Source of the DNA: Microtetraspora sp. NBRC 13810
GTDB taxonomy: Bacteria; Actinomycetota; Actinomycetes; Streptosporangiales; Streptosporangiaceae
Assembly (NCBI RefSeq): GCF_030268685.1
Contig: NZ_BSRQ01000005.1
Location: 365,617 to 429,616, forward strand
Reading direction: 5' to 3'
DNA: 64,000 nucleotides
Shown here: positions 24,827-32,973 of the stretch, in pieces
How the letters are laid out: each line of letters begins with the position of its first letter
How positions within the stretch are numbered: position 1 is the stretch's first letter
The notes under the pieces: generated by a model
Databases searched by the model: none
What the model was told of the DNA's origin: nothing
The model's input: only the letters and a program-made list of their open reading frames with translations
Program-made: the position numbers and the translations under genes

Positions 24827-25783
24827 TCATCGGTCCAGGGTGGGTGGGAGGTTGAACGACGGGAACAGGGCCGGCTCGTGGAACGCGACGATCTCGGTTA
24901 TCCGGCCGTCGCGGATCCGCAGCACGCCGATGCCGAACGGCTCGTACGCGTGCCCGCCCGGCGGACACCGGTACGTCGCCGCGGCCAACTGGCCGTTGGC
25001 GCTCGCCGGCAGCATGCGCAGCGTTCCGATGTAGTCGGGTGAGCCGGCGTCCCAGCTCGCCGACAGCGCTGCCAGCACGCCGTCGCGGTCGGCGAACCAC
25101 TCCGGGTACGGCGGCATCGTCGCTCGCACGTCCCGCGCCAGCAGCGCGGCAACCTCGGTCAGGTCGCCGCGCTCGACCGCGGACATGTAGCGGCGCAGAA
25201 TCCTGCGCTCCTCGTCGGTGGGCGGGGCTGACGGGGCCCAGTCCGACCGGCCGGGCGGCAGGTGGGTGCGCAGGGTGGCTCTGGCCCGCTGCAGTGCGCT
25301 GTTGACCGAGGCGACACTGCCGTCGAGGGCCTCGGCCGTCTGGCGGACCGGCCAGCCCAGCACGTCGCACAGGATCGTCGCGGCGCGCTGCCTCGGCGGC
25401 AGGTGCTGGATGGCGGCCAGGAACGCCAGTTCCAGGGTCTCCTTCGCGACCACGGCGGCCTCCGGGTCGTCGGCGCTCGGTGCCACCGGCTCCCACAGGT
25501 GGTCGGGGAACGGCTGCAACCACGGGCCGGCCGGTGAATCGGCCTGGTCGGGCAGCGTCCGCCGGCTCCGGCCGTCGAGGACGTCCAGGCAGGCGTTGGT
25601 GGCGATCCGGTACAACCAGGCGCGCAGTGAGGAACGGCCCTCGAAGCCGTCCCGGCCGCGCCACGCCCGCAGGAACACCTCCTGGACCAGGTCTTCCGCC
25701 TCGTCGAACGATCCGAGCATCCGGTAGCAGTGCACCCGCAGCTCGCCCCGGTGCCGCTCGGCGCGTTCGGCGAAGTCGGTCAC
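24827..25783 (-). CDS. ECF sigma factor, SigG/SigJ-like with SnoaL domain
   Basis: The product (318 aa) has sigma region 2 (HCYRMLGSFDEAEDLVQEVF, about 18-37), region 4 (LPPRQRAATILCDVLGW then QTAEALDGSVASVNSAL, about 132-170) and a C-terminal SnoaL/NTF2-like domain (about 190-318). The extended C-terminus marks this ECF subgroup, where it modulates sigma activity in place of an anti-sigma factor; no anti-sigma gene is adjacent. The GTG start overlaps the stop of the GNAT fragment (GTGA). A frame reading further upstream is a shadow of that fragment. Confidence 0.87.
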   Translation of the reverse strand: MTDFAERAERHRGELRVHCYRMLGSFDEAEDLVQEVFLRAWRGRDGFEGRSSLRAWLYRIATNACLDVLDGRSRRTLPDQADSPAGPWLQPFPDHLWEPVAPSADDPEAAVVAKETLELAFLAAIQHLPPRQRAATILCDVLGWPVRQTAEALDGSVASVNSALQRARATLRTHLPPGRSDWAPSAPPTDEERRILRRYMSAVERGDLTEVAALLARDVRATMPPYPEWFADRDGVLAALSASWDAGSPDYIGTLRMLPASANGQLAAATYRCPPGGHAYEPFGIGVLRIRDGRITEIVAFHEPALFPSFNLPPTLDR

Positions 25784-25965
25784 CGGGTGGCCGTCCGGAC
25801 GCGCAGCAGCTGGTGGGTCAGCTCGCCGCCCATCGGGGCGACCCGGGTGACGCCGTCCGCCGACCAGCCGGCCTTCTCGCAGAACCGGCGGGCCCGCTCG
25901 TTGCCCTCCAGCACCCACAGCGGGCATGTGCTCCACCGCCTGTCCGTGAACAGGGGAATCTCCAT
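25780..25965 (-). pseudogene. C-terminal fragment of a GNAT acetyltransferase
   Basis: Sixty-one codons carry the GNAT tail: PLWVLEGNERARRFCEKAGW, the acetyl-CoA-domain motif B strand-helix, then THQLLRVR. The N-terminal ~100 residues, including the CoA-binding motif A, are missing. An unrelated 37-codon frame (26078-25965) overlaps its ATG. The fragment still leads by a four-base overlap into the sigma gene and may persist only as a translational lead-in. Confidence 0.75.
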
Positions 25966-26103
25966 CAGGACGCCTTTCTGTGTGCGGCTGGCGGGGTGCC
26001 GGCCGGAGCGGCGGTCAATGCCTGGCGCAGGTTCTGATCGTGCAGGTCGTCGGGGATCGCAGCCGCCAGGACATCCATGGCCGGCCCCGACCAACGCGGG
26101 CTG

Positions 26104-26484
26104 TCAGGCGTCGAAGTGCCGGCGGGCGGTCTCGATGTGGCCGAAGTACCGGTGAGTCCAGCCGCAGATGAGATCAACCGTCGCGCGCAGGGCCTGGCCC
26201 GGCTCGGTGAGGGTGTACTCGACTCGCGGCGGCACAGTGGGATGCACCTTCCGCCGGGCCAGGCCGTTGCGCTCCAGCATGCGCAGGTTCTGGGTGAGCA
26301 TCTTGTGGCTGATGCCCTCGACCTCGTCGCGCAGTTCGCTGAAGCGGAGGGTGCGCTCACCGAGAGCCTCGATGATGAGCAACGCCCACTTGTTGGCGAC
26401 GTCCGAGAAGATCTCCCGCGCCAGGGAGTCCGCACGTCTCAGGTCCGCTTCATCAGCCGTGCCTGCGAACTGCTTGGTCACCAT
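26104..26484 (-). CDS. HxlR-family transcriptional regulator
   Basis: This winged-helix protein (126 aa) has the HxlR pattern: FSDVANKWALLIIEAL (about 26-41), RFSELRDEVEGISHKMLTQN (about 47-66), LERNGLARRKVHPTVPPRV and YTLTEPGQAL (about 90-99). The family often senses aldehydes, oxidants or phenolics and represses a divergent gene. Here the divergent neighbour is a RidA-like gene across a 128-base gap that should hold the operator. Only one cysteine is present (CGWTH, about 107). Confidence 0.9.
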   Translation of the reverse strand: MVTKQFAGTADEADLRRADSLAREIFSDVANKWALLIIEALGERTLRFSELRDEVEGISHKMLTQNLRMLERNGLARRKVHPTVPPRVEYTLTEPGQALRATVDLICGWTHRYFGHIETARRHFDA

Positions 26485-26612
26485 GAGGTTCCCCAGTCTC
26501 TAAAAAGTGCGTTCTTCCACGTCAGCGAACACTCTCCTATGGTTTCTGAGTAACCGCAAGAGAGCACGGGTGCCATCCGGCGCCTCGATCACGTAACCGA
26601 TCAGGAGATCTC

Positions 26613-27017
26613 GTGGCTGTTTCGCTCATCAACCCCGACCGGCATGTCCAAGTCCCGCTCTACCACCACGTCGCGGTGGCGAGAGGGAGCAGGCAGGTCC
26701 ACATCGCGGGACAGGTCGCCTGGGACGAGAACGGCGAGCTCGTGGCACCGGGCGACCTCGCCGGGCAGGTCACCCAGGTCTACCGCAACGTCGCCAAAGC
26801 GCTGGACGCGGCCGGAGCGACGTTCCACGATGTCGTCCGCTTCACGTGGTACGCCGCAGGCTGGAAGAGAGAGATGTACGACGCCTTCAACGCGGGCATC
26901 GAACAGGCGGCCCGCGAGTTCGACATCGCTACGCCGCCGGCCGCGCTGATCGGAGTTGACGTGCTTTTCGAGCCCGGCATCCTCATCGAGGCCGAGGTCA
27001 CCGCGATCATCGATTGA
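26613..27017 (+). CDS. RidA/YjgF-family protein
   Basis: This 134-aa protein of the RidA/YER057c/UK114 superfamily has HIAGQVAWDENGELVAPGDL (about 30-49), the trimer-interface helix region and a final segment ending in EAEVTAIID. RidA members hydrolyse reactive enamine/imine intermediates, using an Arg near the C-terminus (usually in the IEaxAxR motif). That Arg is not present here, since the ending reads IEAEVTAI. It may thus belong to a non-archetypal Rid subgroup. The GTG start has CAGGAG upstream. Divergent from HxlR. Confidence 0.85.
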   Translation: MAVSLINPDRHVQVPLYHHVAVARGSRQVHIAGQVAWDENGELVAPGDLAGQVTQVYRNVAKALDAAGATFHDVVRFTWYAAGWKREMYDAFNAGIEQAAREFDIATPPAALIGVDVLFEPGILIEAEVTAIID

Positions 27018-27340
27018 CGTGGTCATCCCGGGCGCTCGACGGTGAAGTCGAGGTGGGCGCGCTTGGTGGGGTCGGGCTGGCCTCTGAGTTGGCGCCGACC
27101 TCACCGTCAGGTGAAGCGGCTACCAGTTGCCGAGGACGAGGCGTCCGTCGACGGGGCCGAGTGCGTACGACCACGTCCGGCGCATGTGTCCCATCCACAC
27201 CGCATCGCCGATTCGCTGAGACTGGTCATCCTGAATGAGGAGCAGATCACCTCAAAGGATGCAGAACGCAACCATCCGGTCACGCTACTTTGCAGTGCCG
27301 TCGGATTGCCATCGGCAGGTATCTCATAAGGCTCTCGGCC
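27018..27340. other. Gap with possible minus-strand fragment
   Basis: No complete gene is seen. On the minus strand near 27130-27240 a short run reads GHMRRTWSYALGPVDGRLVL before a stop, which looks like the tail of some protein but matches no family I can name. The rest appears non-coding. Confidence 0.35.
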
Positions 27341-28309
27341 TTACACGGTGATGACGATCTTCGCCCGTGCGTGCTCCTCGCTGAAGTACCGCATCGCCTC
27401 GGCAACCTCACTCAGCGGGTATGTCCTGTCGATCGCTGGTGTGATCTGCCCGGACTCGACCATCTCTTTGAGATCGGCGAGGTTCTTCTGGCTTCGCCTC
27501 GCCATGAACGTGCGCACGCTCTGCCGTACGAACGGCGACAGCACCAGCGCCCCCAGGAGCCGGCCCACCGGCCCGAACCACCGGCCGCCTTTCGAACTGG
27601 AGAGGACGAGGGTCCCTCCGGGGGTCAACACGCGTCTGCAGTCGGACAACGAGTGATTCCCCGCCAGGTCGAAAATGAGGTCGTAGCGCCGGTCGCTCTT
27701 GGTGAAATCCTCTCGGGTGTAGTCGACGACATGGTCGGCACCGATCGAGCGGACCAGTTTCACGTTCCTCGTGCTGCACACGCCGGTCACCTCCGCCCCG
27801 AACGATTTGGCGATCTGCACGGCGAAGGTGCCCACACCTCCCGACGCCCCGTTGATCAGGACCTGCTGCCCCCGCTCTATCCCGCCACGGTCGCGGAGAC
27901 CCTGCAATGCGGTGTTCGCCGCCCAGGGTATGGCCGCCGCCTGCTCGAAGGTCAGGTTGGCCGGCTTCGGGCACAGCAGGTCCTCGGAGACGCGGGCGTA
28001 TTCGGCGAAGCCTCCGGCGGCGACTTCGGCATACACCTCATCGCCCGGCTGAAATCGTGTGACGTTCTTGCCGATGGCCTCGACCTCTCCGGCGATATCC
28101 CGGCCTGGGACCTTCCGCCCTGGCCGGCGCAGCCCGAATGCCAGGCGGCCCAGATACGGCAGGCCCGTCGTGGTCACCCAGTCGCCATGGGTCACCGATG
28201 TCGCGCGTACGCGCACCGTGACCTCGTCGTGGCCGGGCACCGGCTTGTCGATTTCACCGAGTCTCAGAACCTCGGCCGAGCCGTACTTCTCTTGGACGAT
28301 CGCCTTCAT
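27341..28309 (-). CDS. NAD(P)-dependent quinone oxidoreductase-like MDR enzyme
   Basis: The product (322 aa) is a medium-chain reductase of the quinone oxidoreductase/QorA-like type. The N-terminal GroES-like domain contains VRVRATSVTHGDWVT and PGRDIAGEVEAIG. The nucleotide loop is VLINGASGGVGTFAVQIAK (about 149-167), with AxxGGVG typical of NADPH binding. No zinc ligands are visible. The ATG at 28309 follows the small membrane protein by 11 bases. With the ArsR-type gene it forms a three-gene minus-strand operon, so its expression is likely controlled by that regulator. Confidence 0.9.
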   Translation of the reverse strand: MKAIVQEKYGSAEVLRLGEIDKPVPGHDEVTVRVRATSVTHGDWVTTTGLPYLGRLAFGLRRPGRKVPGRDIAGEVEAIGKNVTRFQPGDEVYAEVAAGGFAEYARVSEDLLCPKPANLTFEQAAAIPWAANTALQGLRDRGGIERGQQVLINGASGGVGTFAVQIAKSFGAEVTGVCSTRNVKLVRSIGADHVVDYTREDFTKSDRRYDLIFDLAGNHSLSDCRRVLTPGGTLVLSSSKGGRWFGPVGRLLGALVLSPFVRQSVRTFMARRSQKNLADLKEMVESGQITPAIDRTYPLSEVAEAMRYFSEEHARAKIVITV

Positions 28310-28320
28310 CGTGTTTCTCC

Positions 28321-28590
28321 TTACTCGACTGTCCGCAGGATCTGCTCGATCGAGGCCGCGCGCGTTCGCAGTTCGGAAAGGTCGTTCGCCATCCGCTGCT
28401 GGGCGTCCAGGGTGTTCTCGGCGAGTTGCTCGTAGCGGCGCACGAGCTGGCGCAGGTCCTCCTGCACGGCGGCGGATATCTTCAGCTTGCGGAACTCGAG
28501 GACCGTCGCTGCGATGCCGATGAGCAGGATCAGGGCCAGGAACCACAGCCCCAGGATCAGGACCGTGCCCGGCCAGGTCGTCGCGTCCAT
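28321..28590 (-). CDS. Small membrane protein with coiled coil (89 aa)
   Basis: One membrane helix (about 9-31, LILGLWFLALILLIGIAATV) is followed by a charged segment predicted to form a coiled coil to the end (about 35-88). It has no cysteine and no recognisable domain. It is the middle gene of an ArsR-membrane protein-oxidoreductase operon: it starts one base after the regulator's stop and ends 11 bases before the oxidoreductase. It might tether or scaffold a partner at the membrane; this is inference from topology. Confidence 0.75.
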   Translation of the reverse strand: MDATTWPGTVLILGLWFLALILLIGIAATVLEFRKLKISAAVQEDLRQLVRRYEQLAENTLDAQQRMANDLSELRTRAASIEQILRTVE

Positions 28591-28941
28591 TCAGGACCTC
28601 TCCTTGGGTGCGGGACCCTTCTCCGGGTCCGATCGGGTAAGGGTCTGGACCGCCTCGGCCACGGTCGAGGCGGTCAGGTGCAGGTGGAAGTCCGTGACCT
28701 CGTAGTACTTCATGGCCTTGCCGTCTTCCGACAGCTCAAGGCTGCCGACGATCAGCCCGGCCGCCTCCAGCCGCTGCAGGTGCATGTGCAGGAGCGGTCG
28801 GCTGATCCCGATGTCGCGGGCCAGATGGCTCACGTAGTCACGCCCACCGGCGAGCCTTGCGAGGATGCGCAGCCGTAGCGGGTTGGCCAGCGCCGCGAGC
28901 ATCACGACCAGTTCGTCGCCGGCCGGCACGGCCACTGTCAT
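28591..28941 (-). CDS. ArsR-family winged-helix regulator
   Basis: The product (116 aa) contains an ArsR-like winged helix: MLAALANPLRLRILARLAGG (about 14-33), VSHLARDIGISRPLLHMHLQ (about 37-56) and LEAAGLIVGSLELSEDGKAM in the wing. No CxC metal site is present, so it probably senses something other than arsenic-type metals. The ATG at 28941 lies within a few bases of a palindromic site that is the likely operator. First gene of a three-gene operon. Confidence 0.88.
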   Translation of the reverse strand: MTVAVPAGDELVVMLAALANPLRLRILARLAGGRDYVSHLARDIGISRPLLHMHLQRLEAAGLIVGSLELSEDGKAMKYYEVTDFHLHLTASTVAEAVQTLTRSDPEKGPAPKERS

Positions 28942-28947
28942 GACACT

Positions 28948-28981
28948 CCTTCACCTGAAAGAATCTTCTTACATGTGAAGG
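28948..28981. promoter_or_regulatory. Inverted repeat, probable ArsR operator
   Basis: CCTTCAC (28948-28954) and GTGAAGG (28975-28981) are perfect complements 20 bases apart, just upstream of the ArsR start. The right arm sits in a tighter near-palindrome TTACATGTGAA. The AT-rich centre suits a promoter. Autoregulation is inferred. Confidence 0.6.
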
Positions 28982-29285
28982 ATAACGCGTACAGGGCGAA
29001 TCCGACCAGAGCCGTTACGGGGGAGGACTTGGGTCGCCAGGCCCGCGACTACGGGGATGATGCCGAGGAAGGCGAAGGCTGGGAGGAAGCAGAGGCCGAG
29101 GGGGGCTACTGCTTGGACTCCGACAATTCGGGCGGCGGCGGAGGCTGATCGGGTGGGGCGGCGGGCGGCGTCCGCGAGGCGGGTTAGGACGTCGGCTATG
29201 GGGGCTCCGCTGTCTACTGCCCTGGACATCGTGCGGGCCAGGGAGGCCAGGGGGCGGTCCTCGGCTGGGTGGGAATGTAGGCTGG
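28969..29285 (-). pseudogene. C-terminal relic of a TadC/GspF-like pilus assembly protein
   Basis: The minus-strand frame reads PLASLARTMSRAVDSGAPIA, then AAARIVGVQAVAPLGLCFLP and FLGIIPVVAGLATQVL. This is the last ~100 residues of a type II secretion F-domain protein (TadC-like), with its final membrane helices. No start or N-terminal part exists, and the frame ends abruptly at the ankyrin gene junction near 29286. No other tad gene is in the window. Confidence 0.75.
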
Positions 29286-29286
29286 G

Positions 29287-29964
29287 GTGGGCGTTCAGGG
29301 CGCTCTGGTGCCCATCCAGCGCCTGCCCGGCAACCCCAGCCTCGAACGGCTCCGGCAGAACGCGAAGACGCTGCTTCGGTCCGTGCAGGCGGGAGTCCCC
29401 GAGGCGCTCGGGCTCGTCACCGAGTTCCGCCGCGGACGCTCAAACTGTCCGACGCGCAACTGGTCACCGCCCGCATGTACGGCTTCGCTGGGCGAGCATC
29501 CGGCGTACGGCGGACGCACACCCTATGAGCTCGCCCTGCTGAACGGGCACACCGAGGTCGCGGAGATCCTCGCCGCGGCAGCCGCCTCGGCGGTCCTGGA
29601 CGAGACGGAGGCGTTCGTCGCGGCCTGCATGCGCGCCGACACCGACGCGGTGGCCGGATTCGGCCCGGAACCGCCGGCGCGAGCGCTCGCCCGATCCCCC
29701 GAGCTGATCAACAGCGCGGCCGGGCAGCGCAGGCCCGAAGCCGTACGGCTGCTCGCCGGTCTCGGCTTCGGCGTGAACCACCTGCGGCGATCCACCCCGC
29801 TGCACGCGGCGGCCTGGAACGACGACGTCGAGACGGCCGCGACACTGATCGAGCTCGGCGCCGATCCGACGATCAAGGACACCGAGTACGACTCGACCCC
29901 GCTCGGCTGGGCCGAGTACGGCGGCAGGCACCAGGTGGCGGCTTACCTGCGAAGTCTGGGCTGA
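29287..29964 (+). pseudogene. Broken ankyrin-repeat protein gene
   Basis: The frame is open for 225 codons. The start (PIQRLPGNPSLERLRQNAKT) matches the N-terminal region common to actinobacterial ankyrin proteins. Around 29430-29490 the expected continuation (KLSDAQLVTARMYGFA) is found in a different frame, and the segment after it (SWPRLK-type) is missing. The original frame then resumes with GRTPYELALLNGHTEVAEIL and later ankyrin repeats (STPLHAAAWNDDVETAATLI, about 180-200). Two frameshifts with an internal deletion are the simplest reading, although a remodelled protein could still be made. Confidence 0.65.
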
Positions 29965-29998
29965 GAACGGTCACCCGGCCGCGGGCGCCGTACCGACG

Positions 29999-30817
29999 TC
30001 AGAGCGGCGTTCGCGTCAGGTGATGGTGGCGGCCGATCGGGATGATCAGGGGGGTGCCGCTGACCGGGTCGGCGGAGACCTGGCAGCGCAGGTCGAAGAC
30101 GTCCTCGATGATCTCGGCGGTGACGACCTCGGACGGGGCGCCCTGGGCGGTGATCCGGCCGGACTTCATGGCGACCAGGTGGTCGGCGTACCGGCACGCC
30201 TGGTTGAGGTCGTGCAGGACCATCACGATCGTGCGGTTCTCCAGCCGGTTGAGGTCCGTGATCAGGTCGAGTACGTCCACCTGGTGGGCGAGGTCGAGGT
30301 ATGTCGTGGGTTCGTCGAGCAGCAGCACGGAGGTGCCCTGGGCGACGGCCATGGCGATCCAGGCGCGCTGCCGCTGGCCGCCGGAGAGCTCGTCCACCGG
30401 GCGGTCGGCGAGCGCGGTCATCCCGGTGGCGGCCAGCGCGGCGTGCACCGCCTGCTCGTCGGCCCGCGACCACTGCCGCCACCAGGTCTGGTGCGGCGAG
30501 CGGCCCCGGGTGACCAGGTCGGCGACGGTCAGGCCCTCCGGCGCCACCGGTGACTGCGGCAGGATGCCCAGGCGTTGCGCGAGCTCCCTGGTGGGGATGG
30601 CGTGCAGGGCGCGGCCGTCCAACTGGACGGCGCCCTGGCGGGGGGTGAGCAGCCGGGCCAGCGCGCGCAGCAGGGTGGACTTGCCGCAGGCGTTGGCGCC
30701 GACGATCGCGGTGATGCGGCCCGGCGGGATGGTCAGGTCGAGGTCCTCGACGACCACCCGGTTGTCGTAGGCAAGGCGCAGGCCGTTCGCCCGCAGGTCC
30801 GGGTCGGTGTTCGACAT
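29999..30817 (-). CDS. Iron-siderophore ABC transporter, ATP-binding protein
   Basis: The product (272 aa) is a FecE/FepC-like ATPase. Walker A is GANACGKST (about 40-48), with Ala-Cys where Gly-Cys or Gly-Ala is usual. The Q-loop is GILPQSP, the signature [10 protein letters not shown] (about 143-152), Walker B VLLLDEPT (about 163-170) and the switch histidine lies in MVLHDLNQA. It energises import through the two adjacent permeases. The start lies 3 bases after the upstream permease stop, the last gene of a four-gene operon. Confidence 0.93.
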   Translation of the reverse strand: MSNTDPDLRANGLRLAYDNRVVVEDLDLTIPPGRITAIVGANACGKSTLLRALARLLTPRQGAVQLDGRALHAIPTRELAQRLGILPQSPVAPEGLTVADLVTRGRSPHQTWWRQWSRADEQAVHAALAATGMTALADRPVDELSGGQRQRAWIAMAVAQGTSVLLLDEPTTYLDLAHQVDVLDLITDLNRLENRTIVMVLHDLNQACRYADHLVAMKSGRITAQGAPSEVVTAEIIEDVFDLRCQVSADPVSGTPLIIPIGRHHHLTRTPL

Positions 30818-30820
30818 GGT

Positions 30821-31921
30821 TCAGCCTCCTGAGCCGGCGCGGTTGGCGCGGACGAGTAGCCAGAGCAGGATCGGCGCGCCCAGCACCCCGGTGACCACGC
30901 CCACCGGCAGCTCCAGACCGGAGATGAGCGTGCGCGCGAGCAGGTCGGAGAAGAGCACGACGACGGCGCCGGTCAGGCCCGAGGCGACCAGGGGAGGCCA
31001 GGCGGTGCCGGCGAGCCGCTGGGCGATCTGCGGCGCGGCGAGCGCGACGAAGGCGATCGGGCCGGCGGCGGCGGTGCCGAAGGCCACCAGTCCCACACCG
31101 GCGATGAGCAGGGCGAACCGGACGCTCTGCACCCGGGTGCCGAGCCCGGTGGCGACGTCGTCGCCGAGTTGCAGGGTGCGCATCAGCCTGGCCAGCAGCA
31201 GGGTGACCGGCACGAGCACCACCAGGGCGGCGGCGAGCGGCGTCGCCGCGCTCCAGTCGCGCCCGTTGAGGTTGCCCACCAGCCAGCCGAGCGCGGCCTG
31301 CGCCTGGAACCGGCCGCCCCTGGCCACCAGGTAGTCCGTGGCACTGGTGCAGATCCACGAAACGCCGATGCCGACCAGGACGATCCGGTAGCCGGTGGTG
31401 CCGCGTTTCCAGGCCAGCGCGTAGACGAGCAGCGCCGTGAGCAGCGCCCCGGTCAGGCCGAGTGCCTGGACGCCGAACCTGGCGGTGTCCCAGCCGAGCA
31501 CGATCGCGGCGGTGACGGCGGTGCCGGAGCCCTGGACGAGGCCGATCATGTCCGGGCTGGCCAGCGGGTTCCTCGTCATGGTCTGGAACAGCGCGCCGGA
31601 CATGCCGAAGGCGATGCCCACGAGCAGTCCGACCACGGCCCGGGGCAGCCGCAGCTCCTGCACGATCACCAGGGTGCCGGGGTCGCCCGTCCCGGTCAGC
31701 GCCCGCATCGCCTCGGCCAGGCCGACGGGGTAGTCGCCGATGGTGACGCCCCAGCTCAGGAAGAGGAAGGCGAGGACGGCGAGCACCCCGCACCCGATGA
31801 CCTGGCGCGGTCGCAGCATGCCGGAGACGGGCGGTACGGCGAGCCGGAAATGTCGTGCGATGGGCGCCCTGGACAGGGAGTTCTTGGACAGGGGGGTCTC
31901 GGACAGGGGGGTCTCGGACAT
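30821..31921 (-). CDS. Iron-siderophore ABC transporter permease (FecD-like)
   Basis: The product (366 aa) is a FecCD-family permease with about nine to ten membrane helices from residue 40 on. Family motifs are MTRNPLASPDMIGLVQGSGT (about 115-134) and GPIAFVALAAPQIAQRLAG (about 275-293). The N-terminal ~20 residues contain a direct repeat (SETPLSETPLS) from a 15-base duplication at the gene start. The ATG at 31921 follows the partner permease stop by two bases. Works with the second permease as a heterodimer. Confidence 0.92.
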   Translation of the reverse strand: MSETPLSETPLSKNSLSRAPIARHFRLAVPPVSGMLRPRQVIGCGVLAVLAFLFLSWGVTIGDYPVGLAEAMRALTGTGDPGTLVIVQELRLPRAVVGLLVGIAFGMSGALFQTMTRNPLASPDMIGLVQGSGTAVTAAIVLGWDTARFGVQALGLTGALLTALLVYALAWKRGTTGYRIVLVGIGVSWICTSATDYLVARGGRFQAQAALGWLVGNLNGRDWSAATPLAAALVVLVPVTLLLARLMRTLQLGDDVATGLGTRVQSVRFALLIAGVGLVAFGTAAAGPIAFVALAAPQIAQRLAGTAWPPLVASGLTGAVVVLFSDLLARTLISGLELPVGVVTGVLGAPILLWLLVRANRAGSGG

Positions 31922-31923
31922 GG

Positions 31924-32973
31924 TCACATCTCCGCGAGCCGGCGGCGGCGCACCATGGCGATGAAGAACGGACCGCCGATGAAGGCGATGAGGACGCCCG
32001 CCTGGATCTCGATCGGCCGGGCGACGACCCGGCCGACGATGTCCGCCGCCAGCAGCAGGCACGGCGCGAGCAGCGCGGACAGCGGCAGCAGCCAGCGTTG
32101 GTCGGGGCCGATTCCGGCGGCCTGGGCGAGGATCCTGGCGATGTGCGGCACCACCAGCCCGAGGAAGACGACCGGGCCGATCACCGCCACCGCCCCGCCG
32201 GTCAGCAGCATGATCGCGATGACGCTCCGGAACCGGACCAGGCCGAGCCGCCGGCCCAGCGACGCGGCGACGTCCTCGCCGAGGGCCAGGCTGTTGAGCG
32301 CGGGCGCGGAGGCCAGCGCGAGCACCGCGCCCACCGCGAGGAACGGCAGGATCTGCGCCACCACGTCGCCGTTCTGGGTGGCGAGCGAACCGGCCGACCA
32401 GAACCGGTACCGGTTCAGCGCGTCCGGGTCGGTGAGCACGATCGCGCTCGTCACCGAGGAGAGCAGCGAGGTGACGGCGACCCCGGCCAGGGCGAGCTTG
32501 ACCGGGTTCAGGCCGGAGCGGCCCAGCCGGCCCAGCATGTAGACGAGGACGCTGGCGGCCAGCGCCCCGGCGAAGCCGAACCAGATGTAGCCGTACATCG
32601 ACTGGACGCCGAGCAGTGCGATCGACGCCACGATCGCGAAGGACGCGCCGGAGCTGACGCCGAGCAGGCCGGGGTCGGCCAGCGGGTTGCGGGTCAGCGC
32701 CTGCATGAGCGCCCCGGACAGCCCGACGGCCGCGCCGGTGATCAGCCCGAGCGCCGTACGCGGGCCGCGCACCGACCAGACGATGTTCTCGACGTGCGCG
32801 CTGTGCGGGCGGCCGAGCAGAGCCCCGGCGACCTGGTCGAGGGGGACGCTCAGCGCGCCGAGCGCGACCGACAGCAGGCAGATCACGACGAGCAGGACGC
32901 CGAGCCCGCCGAGCAGCAGCGCGGGACGCGGCGTGACCCGGGCCGGGGCGGTCTCCGAGGCGTGCCGGATCAT
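31924..32973 (-). CDS. Iron-siderophore ABC transporter permease (FecC-like)
   Basis: The product (349 aa) is the second FecCD permease, with ALTRNPLADPGLLGVSSGAS (about 94-113) and GPVVFLGLVVPHIARIL (about 274-290), and nine to ten membrane helices. The ATG at 32973 overlaps the binding-protein stop by four bases (ATGA), indicating coupled translation. It ends with the basic VRRRRLAEM tail. Confidence 0.93.
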   Translation of the reverse strand: MIRHASETAPARVTPRPALLLGGLGVLLVVICLLSVALGALSVPLDQVAGALLGRPHSAHVENIVWSVRGPRTALGLITGAAVGLSGALMQALTRNPLADPGLLGVSSGASFAIVASIALLGVQSMYGYIWFGFAGALAASVLVYMLGRLGRSGLNPVKLALAGVAVTSLLSSVTSAIVLTDPDALNRYRFWSAGSLATQNGDVVAQILPFLAVGAVLALASAPALNSLALGEDVAASLGRRLGLVRFRSVIAIMLLTGGAVAVIGPVVFLGLVVPHIARILAQAAGIGPDQRWLLPLSALLAPCLLLAADIVGRVVARPIEIQAGVLIAFIGGPFFIAMVRRRRLAEM

